NCBI RefSeq assembly: GCF_000331285.1
Contig: NZ_ANFX01000040.1
Coordinates: forward strand, 1-64,000
Source of the DNA: Porphyrobacter sp. AAP82
Lineage (GTDB): Bacteria > Pseudomonadota > Alphaproteobacteria > Sphingomonadales > Sphingomonadaceae
Length of the DNA stretch: 64,000 nt
Reading direction: 5' to 3'
Part shown: in pieces, positions 39,815 through 48,360 of the stretch
How positions within the stretch are numbered: the first letter of the stretch is position 1
Layout: every line of letters begins with the position of its first letter
The notes under the pieces: generated by a model
Databases searched by the model: none
Told to the model about the DNA's origin: nothing
The model's input: only the letters and a program-made list of their open reading frames with translations
Program-made: the position numbers and the translations under genes

Positions 39815-39920
39815 CGCCCCACCCTTAGCGCGCCCCCTGCCCAAGCGCAAAAGTGCGAGTTGCCGCCCGCCCCTCCCCCCGCCAGCCTGTCAGCCAAGCG
39901 CTCGGGGAGAGGCGCCGCCG

Positions 39921-40328
39921 ATGCAGGACCCTTACATCTACGTCGTGATCGTCAGCGCGCTGGCGCTGCTTGCCTATTATTTCACGCTGCTGAAGGCGGG
40001 GCTTGCGCGGGTGAAGTTCAAGGTGCCCGCGCCCTCGCACGAGGGGCCGGAGGAATATGTCCGCCATGTCCGCGCGCATCACAACACGCTCGAACACCTC
40101 GTGCTGTTCCTGCCCGGCATGTGGCTGTTCGCCTATGCGGTGAGCCCGCTATGGGCCGCTGCCATCGGCATCGTCTGGCCGCCGATGCGGGTGCTCTATG
40201 CGCTGGGCTATCACAAGGCGGCCGAAAAGCGACTGATCCCGCTCTACATCTCGATGCCGCCGATCTATATCTTCGTGCTCGGCTCGGCTGTAGGCGGGAT
40301 CGTGAAACTGGCGCAAGGAGAGGCCTGA
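39921..40328 (+). CDS. MAPEG-family membrane protein
   Basis: 135 residues with four hydrophobic helices and the MAPEG-type loop VRHVRAHHNTLEHLVLFLPG after the first helix. The family includes membrane glutathione transferases and proteins of unknown role. The ATG at 39921 follows GGGGAGAGG. It is 3 bp upstream of the amidohydrolase gene, so the two are one operon. Confidence 0.85.
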   Translation: MQDPYIYVVIVSALALLAYYFTLLKAGLARVKFKVPAPSHEGPEEYVRHVRAHHNTLEHLVLFLPGMWLFAYAVSPLWAAAIGIVWPPMRVLYALGYHKAAEKRLIPLYISMPPIYIFVLGSAVGGIVKLAQGEA

Positions 40329-40331
40329 GCC

Positions 40332-42053
40332 ATGGCAGACTATGATCTGGTGATCCGCGGCGGCACCATCGCCGACGGCACAGGCGGCGATCTGGTCGCC
40401 GGCGATGTCGCCATCACCGCCGGGCGCATCGCGGCAATCGGCAGCGTCGGCGGGCGCGGGGCCGACGAGATCGACGCGAAGGGCAAGATCGTCACCCCCG
40501 GCTTCATCGACGTCCACACGCATTACGATGGCCAGTGCATCTGGGCCGAGGAGCTTTCCCCCTCCTCCTCGCATGGCGTGACGACTGCGGTGATGGGCAA
40601 TTGCGGCGTCGGCTTCGCGCCCTGCCGCAAGAGCGATCACGCCATGCTCGTCAACGTCATGGAGGGGGTCGAGGACATTCCCGGCGTGGTGATGACCGAG
40701 GGGCTCGACTGGGACTGGGAGACCTTTCCCGAGTATCTCGACAAGGTCGCCGCCGGAAAGCGCGACATCGACGTTGCCGCCTACCTGCCGCACTCACCCT
40801 TGCGGGTCTATGCGATGGGCGAACGCGGCGCAGCGCGCGAGGTGGCGAACGCGGATGATCTTGCAACGATGCGCCGCCTCACCGCCGAGGCGATGCGCGC
40901 AGGCGCGCTGGGCTTTGCGACCTCGCGGCTCTCGATCCACAAGACCGCCGACGGGCAGGCGATCCCGACCTTCGATACCGACATCGCCGAACTCGAAGCC
41001 ATCGGCCGCGGGATGGCGGATGCGGGCGCGGGGACGTTCCAGGTGGTGCTCGATGCCTTTGTCGGGTGGGACAAGGAATATCCAGTGATCGAGCGGATGA
41101 TCGCCGCCTCCGGCCGTCCGGCGACCTTCACCCTCGCCTCGGGCAATGACGCGCCGCCGCGCTGGCGGCGGGTGCTGGAGATGCTGGAGCGCACCAATGC
41201 CAGCGGCGGCGTGGCGAACGCGCAGGTGATGCCGCGCCCGATCGGGCTGATCGCGGGCCTCGAACTGACGGTGCACCCGTTCGTGCTGTGCCCGTCGTGG
41301 AGCAGGATCGCGCACCTTCCGATCCCCGAACAGGTCGCCGCGATGCGCGATCCCGCATTGCGCGCCGCACTGCTGAGCGAGGATTTCACCCCCGGCCACC
41401 CCTTCAACGAACTTGCCCGCAACTGGCGCTGGCTGTTCCCCTTGGACAACCCGCCCGACTACGCCCCGCCTGCGCACATGAGCATGGCGGGGCAGGCCGA
41501 GGCGCGCGGGTGCACCCCGCAGGAGGTCGCCTATGACCGGCTGCTGGCAACCGAGGGCCGCGGGTTGTTCCTTGCCGCGCTCGGCAATTACGAGAACGCC
41601 AGCCTCGCCAGCGCGCACGAGATGCTGCGCCACCCGCATTGCGTGCCCGGCCTCGGCGATGGGGGCGCGCATTATGGTGCGATCTGCGATGCGAGCTATT
41701 CGACCTACCTGCTCACCGAATTCGTGCAGAAGGACGGGCCGCTGAAGCTGGAACTGGCCGAGGCGGTGCACATGCTGGGCCGGAAGGCCGCGCGGGCGGT
41801 GGGCTTCGCCGACCGCGGCACGCTCGTGGTCGGCGGGCGCGCGGATCTCAACGTGATCGACCTCGATGGCCTCACCCTGCACCTCCCGCAAGTCGTCCGC
41901 GATCTGCCGGCAGGCGGCCGCCGCCTGCACCAGCGCGCCACCGGCTACGAGGCGACCATCGTCGCCGGCGAGATCATCCGCCGCTTCGACGAGAGCACCG
42001 GCGCGCGGCCGGGCAAGCTGGTGCGCGGCAGCGGCTACCGCGCGGCGGCCTAG
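40332..42053 (+). CDS. N-acyl-D-amino-acid deacylase/D-aminoacylase-family amidohydrolase
   Basis: 573 residues of the amidohydrolase superfamily: composite beta-sandwich N-terminus (YDLVIRGGTIADGTGGD), metal ligands H62 and H64 in VHTHYDG, GVTTAVMGNCGVGFAP with the cysteine typical of D-aminoacylases, and GDGGAHYGAICDAS with the late aspartate/histidine. It probably hydrolyses an N-acyl amino acid or related amide in the cytoplasm. The substrate is open. Confidence 0.85.
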   Translation: MADYDLVIRGGTIADGTGGDLVAGDVAITAGRIAAIGSVGGRGADEIDAKGKIVTPGFIDVHTHYDGQCIWAEELSPSSSHGVTTAVMGNCGVGFAPCRKSDHAMLVNVMEGVEDIPGVVMTEGLDWDWETFPEYLDKVAAGKRDIDVAAYLPHSPLRVYAMGERGAAREVANADDLATMRRLTAEAMRAGALGFATSRLSIHKTADGQAIPTFDTDIAELEAIGRGMADAGAGTFQVVLDAFVGWDKEYPVIERMIAASGRPATFTLASGNDAPPRWRRVLEMLERTNASGGVANAQVMPRPIGLIAGLELTVHPFVLCPSWSRIAHLPIPEQVAAMRDPALRAALLSEDFTPGHPFNELARNWRWLFPLDNPPDYAPPAHMSMAGQAEARGCTPQEVAYDRLLATEGRGLFLAALGNYENASLASAHEMLRHPHCVPGLGDGGAHYGAICDASYSTYLLTEFVQKDGPLKLELAEAVHMLGRKAARAVGFADRGTLVVGGRADLNVIDLDGLTLHLPQVVRDLPAGGRRLHQRATGYEATIVAGEIIRRFDESTGARPGKLVRGSGYRAAA

Positions 42054-42838
42054 AAGACCGAAGTCCCCATCCCGCCATCGACGACCAGCGACTGGCCGGT
42101 GACGAAGCTTGCCTGGGCAGAACAGAGCATCGCCACCAGCGCGCCAAGATCCTCGGGATCGCCAAAGCGGCCGGCGGGGATGCGGACCGCCTTGACGAAG
42201 CTTGCCACCTCCTCGTCATAGGTGCGCCCGTTGGCGGCAGCGCGCGGGTTCATCATCTCCTCGATCCCCGGCGTGTGGTGCATCCCGGGCAGCACCGCGT
42301 TGACCGTGACATTGTAAGGCGCAAGCTCCTTGGAGATCGCGTGGCAGTAATTGGCCAGTGCCGCGCGCGGCGGGCCGGACAGCACCCGCATCGCGGCCGG
42401 GTATTTGGCAGCACCGGTCGAGATGTTGACGATCCGGCCCCAGCGCCGTTCGACCATCGGGCCGGTCACCGCCTTGATGTAATCGATGGGGCTCAAGAGC
42501 GCGGTCGCCACCGATGCCTCGAAGGCTTCGCGCGAGACCTCGCGGAAGTCGCCGGTGAAGGGCGGCGGGGCGCAGGTGGCGACGAGGATGTCGGGATCGG
42601 GACAGGCCGAGAGGATCGTCTCGCGGCCCGCGTCCGAGGCATGATCGGCGACCAGCGGGTGGACCTTCGCGCCGGTTTCGGCGGCGATGGCGCGGCAGGT
42701 CTCCCCGAGCCGCGCGGCGCCCCTCGCCGAGATGAACACCTCGCAGCCCTCGCGCGCCAGCGCCAGCGCCGCGCCGCGGCCCATGCCTGCGCTGCCGCCA
42801 TTGACGAGCGCGCGCCGCCCGCGAATTCCCAGATCCAT
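42050..42838 (-). CDS. SDR-family protein with altered active site
   Basis: 262 residues with a normal Rossmann N-terminus (GGSAGMGRGAALALA, 14-28) and the NAG-like and C-terminal regions of classical SDRs (AVLPGMHHTPG, SFVTGQSLVVDGGMG). The usual YxxxK is absent: after NISTG the aligned stretch reads VLSGPPRAAL, giving serine and arginine where the catalytic tyrosine and lysine belong. A subgroup of SDRs carries such GPR-type replacements, so it may be functional with different chemistry. It converges with the amidohydrolase, overlapping by 4 bases. Confidence 0.85.
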   Translation of the reverse strand: MDLGIRGRRALVNGGSAGMGRGAALALAREGCEVFISARGAARLGETCRAIAAETGAKVHPLVADHASDAGRETILSACPDPDILVATCAPPPFTGDFREVSREAFEASVATALLSPIDYIKAVTGPMVERRWGRIVNISTGAAKYPAAMRVLSGPPRAALANYCHAISKELAPYNVTVNAVLPGMHHTPGIEEMMNPRAAANGRTYDEEVASFVKAVRIPAGRFGDPEDLGALVAMLCSAQASFVTGQSLVVDGGMGTSVF

Positions 42839-42916
42839 GTGCCGGTCTCTCCCGCTATCCCTGCCCGCTTGTGACGCGGATGCGGGGGCGGGGGAACTGG
42901 CGAACTTGCTGGCGGG

Positions 42917-44527
42917 TCAGTCTGCGGGCGCGAGCGGGGGCGGCGGCGGGGCGGCGGACGCGGAGGCAAACAGCCGCCCGCTGCCCGCATCGGGGACCTC
43001 GACAAAGCCCGGCGGCGGGGTGATCTTCTTCGGCAGCTCGCCGACGATCCAGATATGGGTGAAGGCCGTGCGCGGCAGGCGGCGCAGCGCGCTCGACAGG
43101 CGCTGGCGCGAGCGGGTCTCCTTGCAATCCTCGCGCACCACGAGGTGCGAGGGATCGCGCACGAAGGGCTCGGCCGCCGGGTAGCTGACCTTCAAGGGGT
43201 TGACGCCGGGCTGCTGCCACTGGTCGTTCACGAAGGCATCGCGCCGCGCCATCGCCGCGCCCGAAAGGTGATCGAGCGGTGCCAGCGCCCAGCGCGTGCG
43301 GCAGGGCTTTACCGAAAAGAACGCAACCCGCGCGCCCTTGGGCATCTTGCCCAGCGCCGGCAGCGCCGCCTGCACCTGGCGGTCCTGCCGCGCAAAGGCG
43401 ACCGTGGTCGTCGCCATGCGCACCCCGAAGAAGGCGAGCGCGATCCCGCATGCCAACAGCCACACCTTCGCGTGCTTGCCCTGCGCCAGTTTCCCCGCGC
43501 CGATCGCCACCAGCGCCAGCGCCAGCGCATAGGGCAGCAGGCGCATGTCGGCGAAGGCCGATCCGAACACCCGGAACGGCAGGGCAAGGAAGAACACGAA
43601 GCACAGCAGCGCCGCGATCCCCACTCCGCGCTCGAACCGCACGCTGCGCGATGCGACCGCCCAGCCGAGCAGCATCGCCAGCACCGCGAGCGAGGCCATG
43701 TCGAAATCGCGCCAGTAGGTGCGCAGGGCCGAGAGCAGCCACACGAACTTGTATTGCCAGGCCCAGCCCCCGATCGCCGCGCCCGAACTGGTCGCGCGCC
43801 AGATCACCATCGGCACGATCGGCAGCAGCAGCGGCCAGCACGCGGCAAGGATGCGCAAGGCAGCGCGCGCCGGATGGGTGCGGGCATTGATCGCCTCGGC
43901 AAGCATGGTCGATCCGGCGAGCAGCCCGAGGAACGCCCAGCCATAGGTATGCGCAACCCAGATCGCCGCCCCCGCCGCACCCAGCCACAAGGCCGCCAGC
44001 CCTTCGGACATTCGGTGCCCGCTGCGCCGGATATGCAGCCATGCGGCATAGGCAAGCAGCGCCAGGGCCATGCTCAGCGTGTAGTTGATGAAGCCGTAAT
44101 TGAACGGGAAGCCGTAGATGAGCGGGATCGCGGCGAGCGCAAAGGGCGTGATGCGGCCATGCACCGCGCGGCTCACCAGCAGCAGGCCGAGCGCGCCCAG
44201 GCCCTGCGTCAGCAGCACCGTCGCCCGCACCGCGCCCTCGACACCCAGCAGCGGGTGGAACAGCTGGACGAGGATATCCCCGCCAAGATTGCCGATCAGC
44301 TGCCATTGGTAGCTGAAATAGGGCTGGAGGCCCGGGCGCTGGGCCAGCTCGGTCTGCACCGCGTGGCGCCCGAGGTGGCCGTAAAGGTCGGTGAGCGGCG
44401 CGATCCCCACCACCAGCAGCGGGGCGATGGCGATGAGGCACACCAGCGCGATCGCCCACCAGCGGTCGAGCGGGCCCTTCACCGGACGTGTGTCGCCAAG
44501 CGGCAGGATCGGCGATGACGCGCTCAT
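42917..44527 (-). CDS. Polytopic membrane protein, probable GT-C-type or lipid-linked sugar modification protein
   Basis: 536 residues: about 11 transmembrane helices over residues 25-400, then a soluble C-terminal domain of roughly 120 residues ending in a proline/alanine-rich tail. I do not recognise a specific family motif, but the length and topology are like Gtr-type or GT-C transferases that work in the periplasm with polyprenyl-phosphate sugars. The ATG at 44527 overlaps the gtrA stop by 4 bases. As third partner of a GtrA/GtrB-like pair, it would be the enzyme that puts the flipped sugar on its acceptor; this is inference. Confidence 0.6.
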   Translation of the reverse strand: MSASSPILPLGDTRPVKGPLDRWWAIALVCLIAIAPLLVVGIAPLTDLYGHLGRHAVQTELAQRPGLQPYFSYQWQLIGNLGGDILVQLFHPLLGVEGAVRATVLLTQGLGALGLLLVSRAVHGRITPFALAAIPLIYGFPFNYGFINYTLSMALALLAYAAWLHIRRSGHRMSEGLAALWLGAAGAAIWVAHTYGWAFLGLLAGSTMLAEAINARTHPARAALRILAACWPLLLPIVPMVIWRATSSGAAIGGWAWQYKFVWLLSALRTYWRDFDMASLAVLAMLLGWAVASRSVRFERGVGIAALLCFVFFLALPFRVFGSAFADMRLLPYALALALVAIGAGKLAQGKHAKVWLLACGIALAFFGVRMATTTVAFARQDRQVQAALPALGKMPKGARVAFFSVKPCRTRWALAPLDHLSGAAMARRDAFVNDQWQQPGVNPLKVSYPAAEPFVRDPSHLVVREDCKETRSRQRLSSALRRLPRTAFTHIWIVGELPKKITPPPGFVEVPDAGSGRLFASASAAPPPPPLAPAD

Positions 44528-44907
44528 TCGCGGGCCGCCGGCTTGAAGACGACGAACTGCGAAAGCAGGAAGAAGATCACGATATAGGCACCGATCGCCG
44601 GCACTTGCGCGAGCGCGCTGTCCGCCCCGAACACGCCTTGCGCGGCAAGCAGCACCGCGACATTGACCCCGTAGGCGATGGCGAAGGCGGCAAGGAAGCG
44701 CAGCACCTCGGGGGCGCTCACCTTGCCGGTCACGCCGAACACGAAGCGGCGATTGAGGGTGAAGGACAAGACGAGCCCCACGCCATAGCCTGCCGCATTG
44801 GCCGCAAGCCCGTTCATTCCGGCCCACAGCCCGCCGAAGATCACCGCCCAGCCCACTGCCGAATTCGCAAGGCCAGTGAGCCCGAAACACAGCAGGCGGG
44901 CAAGCAT
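44524..44907 (-). CDS. GtrA-family membrane protein
   Basis: 127 residues with four hydrophobic helices and the GtrA hallmarks FGLTGLANSAVGWAVIFGG at the first helix and SFTLNRRFVF between helices 2 and 3. GtrA proteins flip polyprenyl-phosphate-sugar for glycosylation of O-antigen or other envelope polymers. It is coupled to the polytopic protein downstream and is 14 bp after the methyltransferase. Confidence 0.9.
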   Translation of the reverse strand: MLARLLCFGLTGLANSAVGWAVIFGGLWAGMNGLAANAAGYGVGLVLSFTLNRRFVFGVTGKVSAPEVLRFLAAFAIAYGVNVAVLLAAQGVFGADSALAQVPAIGAYIVIFFLLSQFVVFKPAARE

Positions 44908-44921
44908 CGTGTCAGGCTCTC

Positions 44922-45611
44922 TCAGCGCGCGGCGAGGCGGTATTGCGCGCCGAGCGGCAGCCAGCCGAGCGCGGCTTCAAGCGGACGCAGCGCCGCGGCG
45001 AAGGCCGGGAAGAACAGTGTCCACTTGAGGTCGATGTCGGTGAAGCCCGCAGCGCGGAAGCGGCGGCGCATTTCCGGCGCGCTGATCAGCACCGCATTCA
45101 CATCGAAAGGACAGGTCGCCACCGCATGGCGGGTGAGCGGGTTCCAGGGGTTGTGCTCGAACAGGATAAAGCGGCCCTTGGGGGCGAGCACCCGGCGGAT
45201 CTCGGCAAGCAGACGGATATGGTCTTCGGCCGGGATGTGGTGGAACACGCAGGCCGTGAAGACGAGGTCGAAGCTCGCGTCCTCGAAGGGCAGGGTCCGC
45301 CCGTCATAACACACGGCCTCCAGCGGACGGATCGCGCGCGCCTGGCAATGGGTGAGCGAGCGCGCCGAAACGTCGAGAGCGGTCAGCGCGGCATCGGGAA
45401 AGGCGGCTTGCAGGTGGGCGATGCAATTGCCCCGCCCCGCGCCGAAATCCATGATCCGCTGCGGCGCAAGGCCGGCGGCGGCAGCCACAAGCGCGGCTTC
45501 CTTCGCCTTGTATTGGGCGAAGAATTCCGGGTCCTCCCCGCTCAGCTTGACCGAGTTGGCGTGCTGGGCGTCATATTCGTCAACGTAAGCGTCGAATTCA
45601 GCCTGCGACAC
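44922..45611 (-). CDS. Class I SAM-dependent methyltransferase
   Basis: 229 residues. Motif I is IMDFGAGRGNCIAHL, motif II-like DVSARSLTHCQ, and LPFEDASFDLVFTACVFHHI is the post-II segment of ubiE/methyltransferase-11 proteins. A C-terminal hydrophobic stretch follows. It overlaps the GT2 gene by 14 bp and probably modifies a sugar, lipid or quinone-like intermediate of this cassette. Confidence 0.85.
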   Translation of the reverse strand: MSQAEFDAYVDEYDAQHANSVKLSGEDPEFFAQYKAKEAALVAAAAGLAPQRIMDFGAGRGNCIAHLQAAFPDAALTALDVSARSLTHCQARAIRPLEAVCYDGRTLPFEDASFDLVFTACVFHHIPAEDHIRLLAEIRRVLAPKGRFILFEHNPWNPLTRHAVATCPFDVNAVLISAPEMRRRFRAAGFTDIDLKWTLFFPAFAAALRPLEAALGWLPLGAQYRLAAR

Positions 45612-46650
45612 GGATACCCTCGCCCACCTTGGTGTCGATCATGCCGCCCTCGGCCACATGGCTTGCGGTCTCGGCGGGTTCCTCGTTGGCGGCGATCGGA
45701 TGGCGGCGCACCTCGGAGATGATGAACAGCGGACGGCTCTTGCCCTCCATGTACATGCGGCCGAGATATTCGCCGAACACGCCGAGCACCAGCAGCTGGA
45801 CCGAGCCCATGATGAGCGTCAGCGCGGCCAGGCTCGCCCAGCCCTGCACCGTGCCGCCCGCCAGCCACGACCACAGGATGCCGACCAGCGAGACGAGGCC
45901 GGCCAGGCCGAACAGCATCCCGAGGTGCGAGGCAAAGCGCAGCGGAACGACCGAGAAGCTCGTCACCGCATCGACCGCGAGCGCGAGCATCTTGCGCAAG
46001 GGGTAGTTGGTCTCCCCCGCGTAGCGCGCGTCGCGTTCATAGGGAAAGGCGGTCTGGTTGAAACCGATGTAGCTGACCAGCCCGCGGATGAAGCGGTAGC
46101 GTTCCGGCATGGCATTGAGCTGGTCGACCACGCGGCGGGTCATCAGGCGGAAATCGCCGGTGTCGCGCGGAATGTGGGTATCGACCATGCTGGCAAGGCC
46201 GCGGTAGAACAGCGCCGCGGTGCCGCGCTTGAAAGCGGTCTCGCCGTGGCGCTTGGTGCGCTGGCCATAGACCACGTCATAGCCCTGCCTGAGCTGTTCG
46301 AGCATCGGGCCGAGCAGTTCGGGCGGGTCCTGCAAGTCGGCATCCAGCACGAAGATGATCTCGCCGCGCACATGGTTGAGGCCCGCGGTCAGCGCCAGCT
46401 GGTGGCCGTGGTTGCGCGACAGGTTGATCGCGACGATGCGCGGATCATGGTCGGCGTGCTGGCAGATCGCGTTCCAGCTGCCATCCTTCGAGCCATCGTT
46501 GACGAGGATGAATTCATACCGCTCGCCGAACTGGGCGTGGGCGGCGGCGGTAACGCGCTCGATCAGCGCGTCGAGCCCTGCTTCCTCGTTGTAGACGGGG
46601 ATGACGACGGACAGCTCGATCGAGCCGGGAAGATGGTGCGGAAGCTGCAA
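45598..46650 (-). CDS. Family 2 glycosyltransferase, GtrB/DPM1-like
   Basis: 350 residues. GT-A motifs SVVIPVYNEE, DGSKDGSW and the metal motif DADLQDPPE are followed by two C-terminal transmembrane helices, as in polyprenyl-phosphate glucosyl/mannosyltransferases. No ATG is available before the family N-terminus; a TTG at 46650 with AGGAGG 8 bases upstream is the best start. It should make the polyprenyl-phosphate sugar that GtrA flips. First gene of the cassette; the 260 bp upstream (46651-46910) contain no supportable gene and presumably the promoter. Confidence 0.88.
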   Translation of the reverse strand: MQLPHHLPGSIELSVVIPVYNEEAGLDALIERVTAAAHAQFGERYEFILVNDGSKDGSWNAICQHADHDPRIVAINLSRNHGHQLALTAGLNHVRGEIIFVLDADLQDPPELLGPMLEQLRQGYDVVYGQRTKRHGETAFKRGTAALFYRGLASMVDTHIPRDTGDFRLMTRRVVDQLNAMPERYRFIRGLVSYIGFNQTAFPYERDARYAGETNYPLRKMLALAVDAVTSFSVVPLRFASHLGMLFGLAGLVSLVGILWSWLAGGTVQGWASLAALTLIMGSVQLLVLGVFGEYLGRMYMEGKSRPLFIISEVRRHPIAANEEPAETASHVAEGGMIDTKVGEGIRVAG

Positions 46651-46910
46651 GTTCTCAGTCCTCCTGAAGCCTGGGTGGTGCCGGCGATGCTGAAACACGT
46701 GATCAGTCGCGCACTCCGGCCATCTGCCCCGGACCTGCCCCTGCGCGAAGGGCGCGCGCCTCATGATTCCAAACAGGGGAGGCGCGGGTATGGCCATTGA
46801 ACGAAGTTTGGGCGCGGGGCAACCGTTTTTGCCCCATTGCGGCCACATTTCGCGCCGCGCCTCGATGTAGGCGGCCTCGGCGGATTATGCCGCTCCCGCC
46901 CCGTCCAGCC

Positions 46911-47582
46911 TCATTTCATCGTCCGCCAGAACCGGCACGCATTCTTGCCCGCGGCATAGCCCGGCCAGCTTTCGGGATCGGCGAGCTTGCGGGCGAGCTG
47001 CGCCATGACATAGGGCGGCTCGCATTTCTGGTCCGGGGACTGCCCGGCGCGGTGCGAATAGCCCGCCTTGTGCGCCGCCTCGTGCACATAGGTGCCAACC
47101 AGCCCCGCCGCCGGCCGGTCCAGCCGGTAGCGGTTGAGCAGGATGAACCGCTCCCCGGTGCGCGCATCGGTGCTGCCCTCGTAGGCGAGGTTCCCGCCGA
47201 ACCGCGCATCCCTTTGCGCCTGCGCGCCGCCTCTGGTGTCGATATGCAGCCCCGCGAAAGCGGTCTGGATCGCCGCAGTGGCCTCCACCGGGTCAAAGCC
47301 GCGCCAATAGCGGTTCGCCTTCACCCAGCGCGCCGGAAGCGCGGCATGGAATGCGGCGAGTTCGGCGGCGAAGGCGCGCGAGCTGACAATATCGACGGCG
47401 ACCGGCGCTGCGGCGGCGAGCTTGGCGCGTTCCGCAGCCGAAAGCCTGCCGTTGCGGTCAACCGAAGCGAAGCAGACGCCCGCGTTCCGGCCCGTGCCGC
47501 ACAGCGGCCGCACGGCAGCGCCCGCCAAGGGCACCGCCTGGCAGAGCAACGCCGCCGCTACCGCCGCAACCGAACCCCTCAC
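46911..47582 (-). CDS. Exported protein with zinc-peptidase-like HEAAH motif, family not recognised
   Basis: About 223 residues from a GTG at 47582 behind AAAGGGGGGC; this start gives a signal peptide (RGSVAAVAAALLCQAVPLAGA). A longer frame to 47708 exists but would run into the tRNA-like fragment. The only clear motif is YVHEAAHKAGYSH near residue 170, an HExxH with a further histidine, as in zincin proteases. Cysteines in VCFAS, KCEPPY and ACRFW may form disulfides. It may be a periplasmic metallopeptidase; no neighbour helps. Confidence 0.6.
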   Translation of the reverse strand: MRGSVAAVAAALLCQAVPLAGAAVRPLCGTGRNAGVCFASVDRNGRLSAAERAKLAAAAPVAVDIVSSRAFAAELAAFHAALPARWVKANRYWRGFDPVEATAAIQTAFAGLHIDTRGGAQAQRDARFGGNLAYEGSTDARTGERFILLNRYRLDRPAAGLVGTYVHEAAHKAGYSHRAGQSPDQKCEPPYVMAQLARKLADPESWPGYAAGKNACRFWRTMK

Positions 47583-47682
47583 GCCAAGCCGCCCCCCTTT
47601 TGCCAACCCCGCCGAACAAACACCGGCCGCCGACCGGATAGCGAAATCAGCAGCAGCAGGCGATGGCGAAGAGATGGGGCGG

Positions 47683-47710
47683 TGGCCGGGTTTACGTGAG
47701 TCGAACACGG
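47683..47710 (-). other. tRNA 3'-end-like fragment, possible attachment-site remnant
   Basis: On the minus strand, CGTG-TTCGACT-CACG forms a T-arm with a canonical seven-base T-loop, followed by seven acceptor-like bases (AAACCCG), one base and CCA. The anticodon and D arms are missing on the 5' side, where the sequence is unrelated and AT-rich. Such a lone tRNA 3' end is what integration of a genomic island leaves at one border. One T-stem pair is mismatched, so chance similarity remains possible. Confidence 0.4.
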
Positions 47711-47934
47711 GACCGTATCATTACGCAAAATCTCTTTTTTTCCGTGATTTACATGCGTGTCCAGGCTGCGGTGAACCCGGCTCGCACCGAAAACCGCGCT
47801 GCCCAAATGTTGCCCAATCTCGCTTACCCTCGTTCAGCGTTGTTGTTGCCGAAATACGCCATGTTGCTGAAGCTTTTGATCAACAGCACCAAGGGCAGAG
47901 CGCAGATACCTCATTCTCCTTCAATGCGGCGGGG

Positions 47935-48360
47935 TCAAAGCGTGGGCCGGCTATCGGGGCCAATGCGGCCGATCAACGCGATCGAGCCCCGCACGCTCAC
48001 CGCATTGGCTTCGATGATCGCGTAGTCCACCTTGAATAGCGCGACCCGGTACCCTGTCTCACGGCCCAGCCAGGCAAGCTGCGGGCGATAATTTCCAGCC
48101 GGGCGCGCCTCCCATTGCAACCACACCGATTGACCGAGCGCCTTGCGGCCCGACGGTTCGGCCGCCGGATTGATCTGACGCAGCAGTGCAAGCGCGTTCG
48201 CCTCATGCTGGATCGCCTCTACTTGTGCAAGTTGGCGCGACTGCGTCTGAAGCAAGCTAAGGCGAAAATCGATCAGCGCCATCAGGCCCAGCGACAATAT
48301 GGCGAGTGCGACCAAGAGCTCCAGCGTGCTGAAACCCTGTGTTCGAGATCGCGCGATCAC
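47935..48360 (-). CDS. gspI: Type II secretion minor pseudopilin, GspI-like
   Basis: 141 residues with a prepilin leader MIARSRTQG cleaved before FSTLELLVALAILSLGL, with the conserved E at +5. The size (about 130 mature residues) and the N-terminal pattern fit GspI, a tip pseudopilin that binds GspJ and GspK. Its start overlaps gspF by 4 bases. Assignment to the I position rather than H or V rests on length and the LVALAIL pattern only. Confidence 0.7.
   Translation of the reverse strand: MIARSRTQGFSTLELLVALAILSLGLMALIDFRLSLLQTQSRQLAQVEAIQHEANALALLRQINPAAEPSGRKALGQSVWLQWEARPAGNYRPQLAWLGRETGYRVALFKVDYAIIEANAVSVRGSIALIGRIGPDSRPTL

Noticed and set aside
38918..46650. A photosynthesis gene cluster around the BciA-like gene
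   Set aside because: Neighbours are a galactosidase, MAPEG protein, amidohydrolase and glycosylation genes; no bch, crt or puf gene is present.
47422..48039. Plus-strand open frames across the tRNA-like fragment and into gspI
   Set aside because: They overlap gspI antisense and read through the fragment; no start, motif or composition supports a gene.
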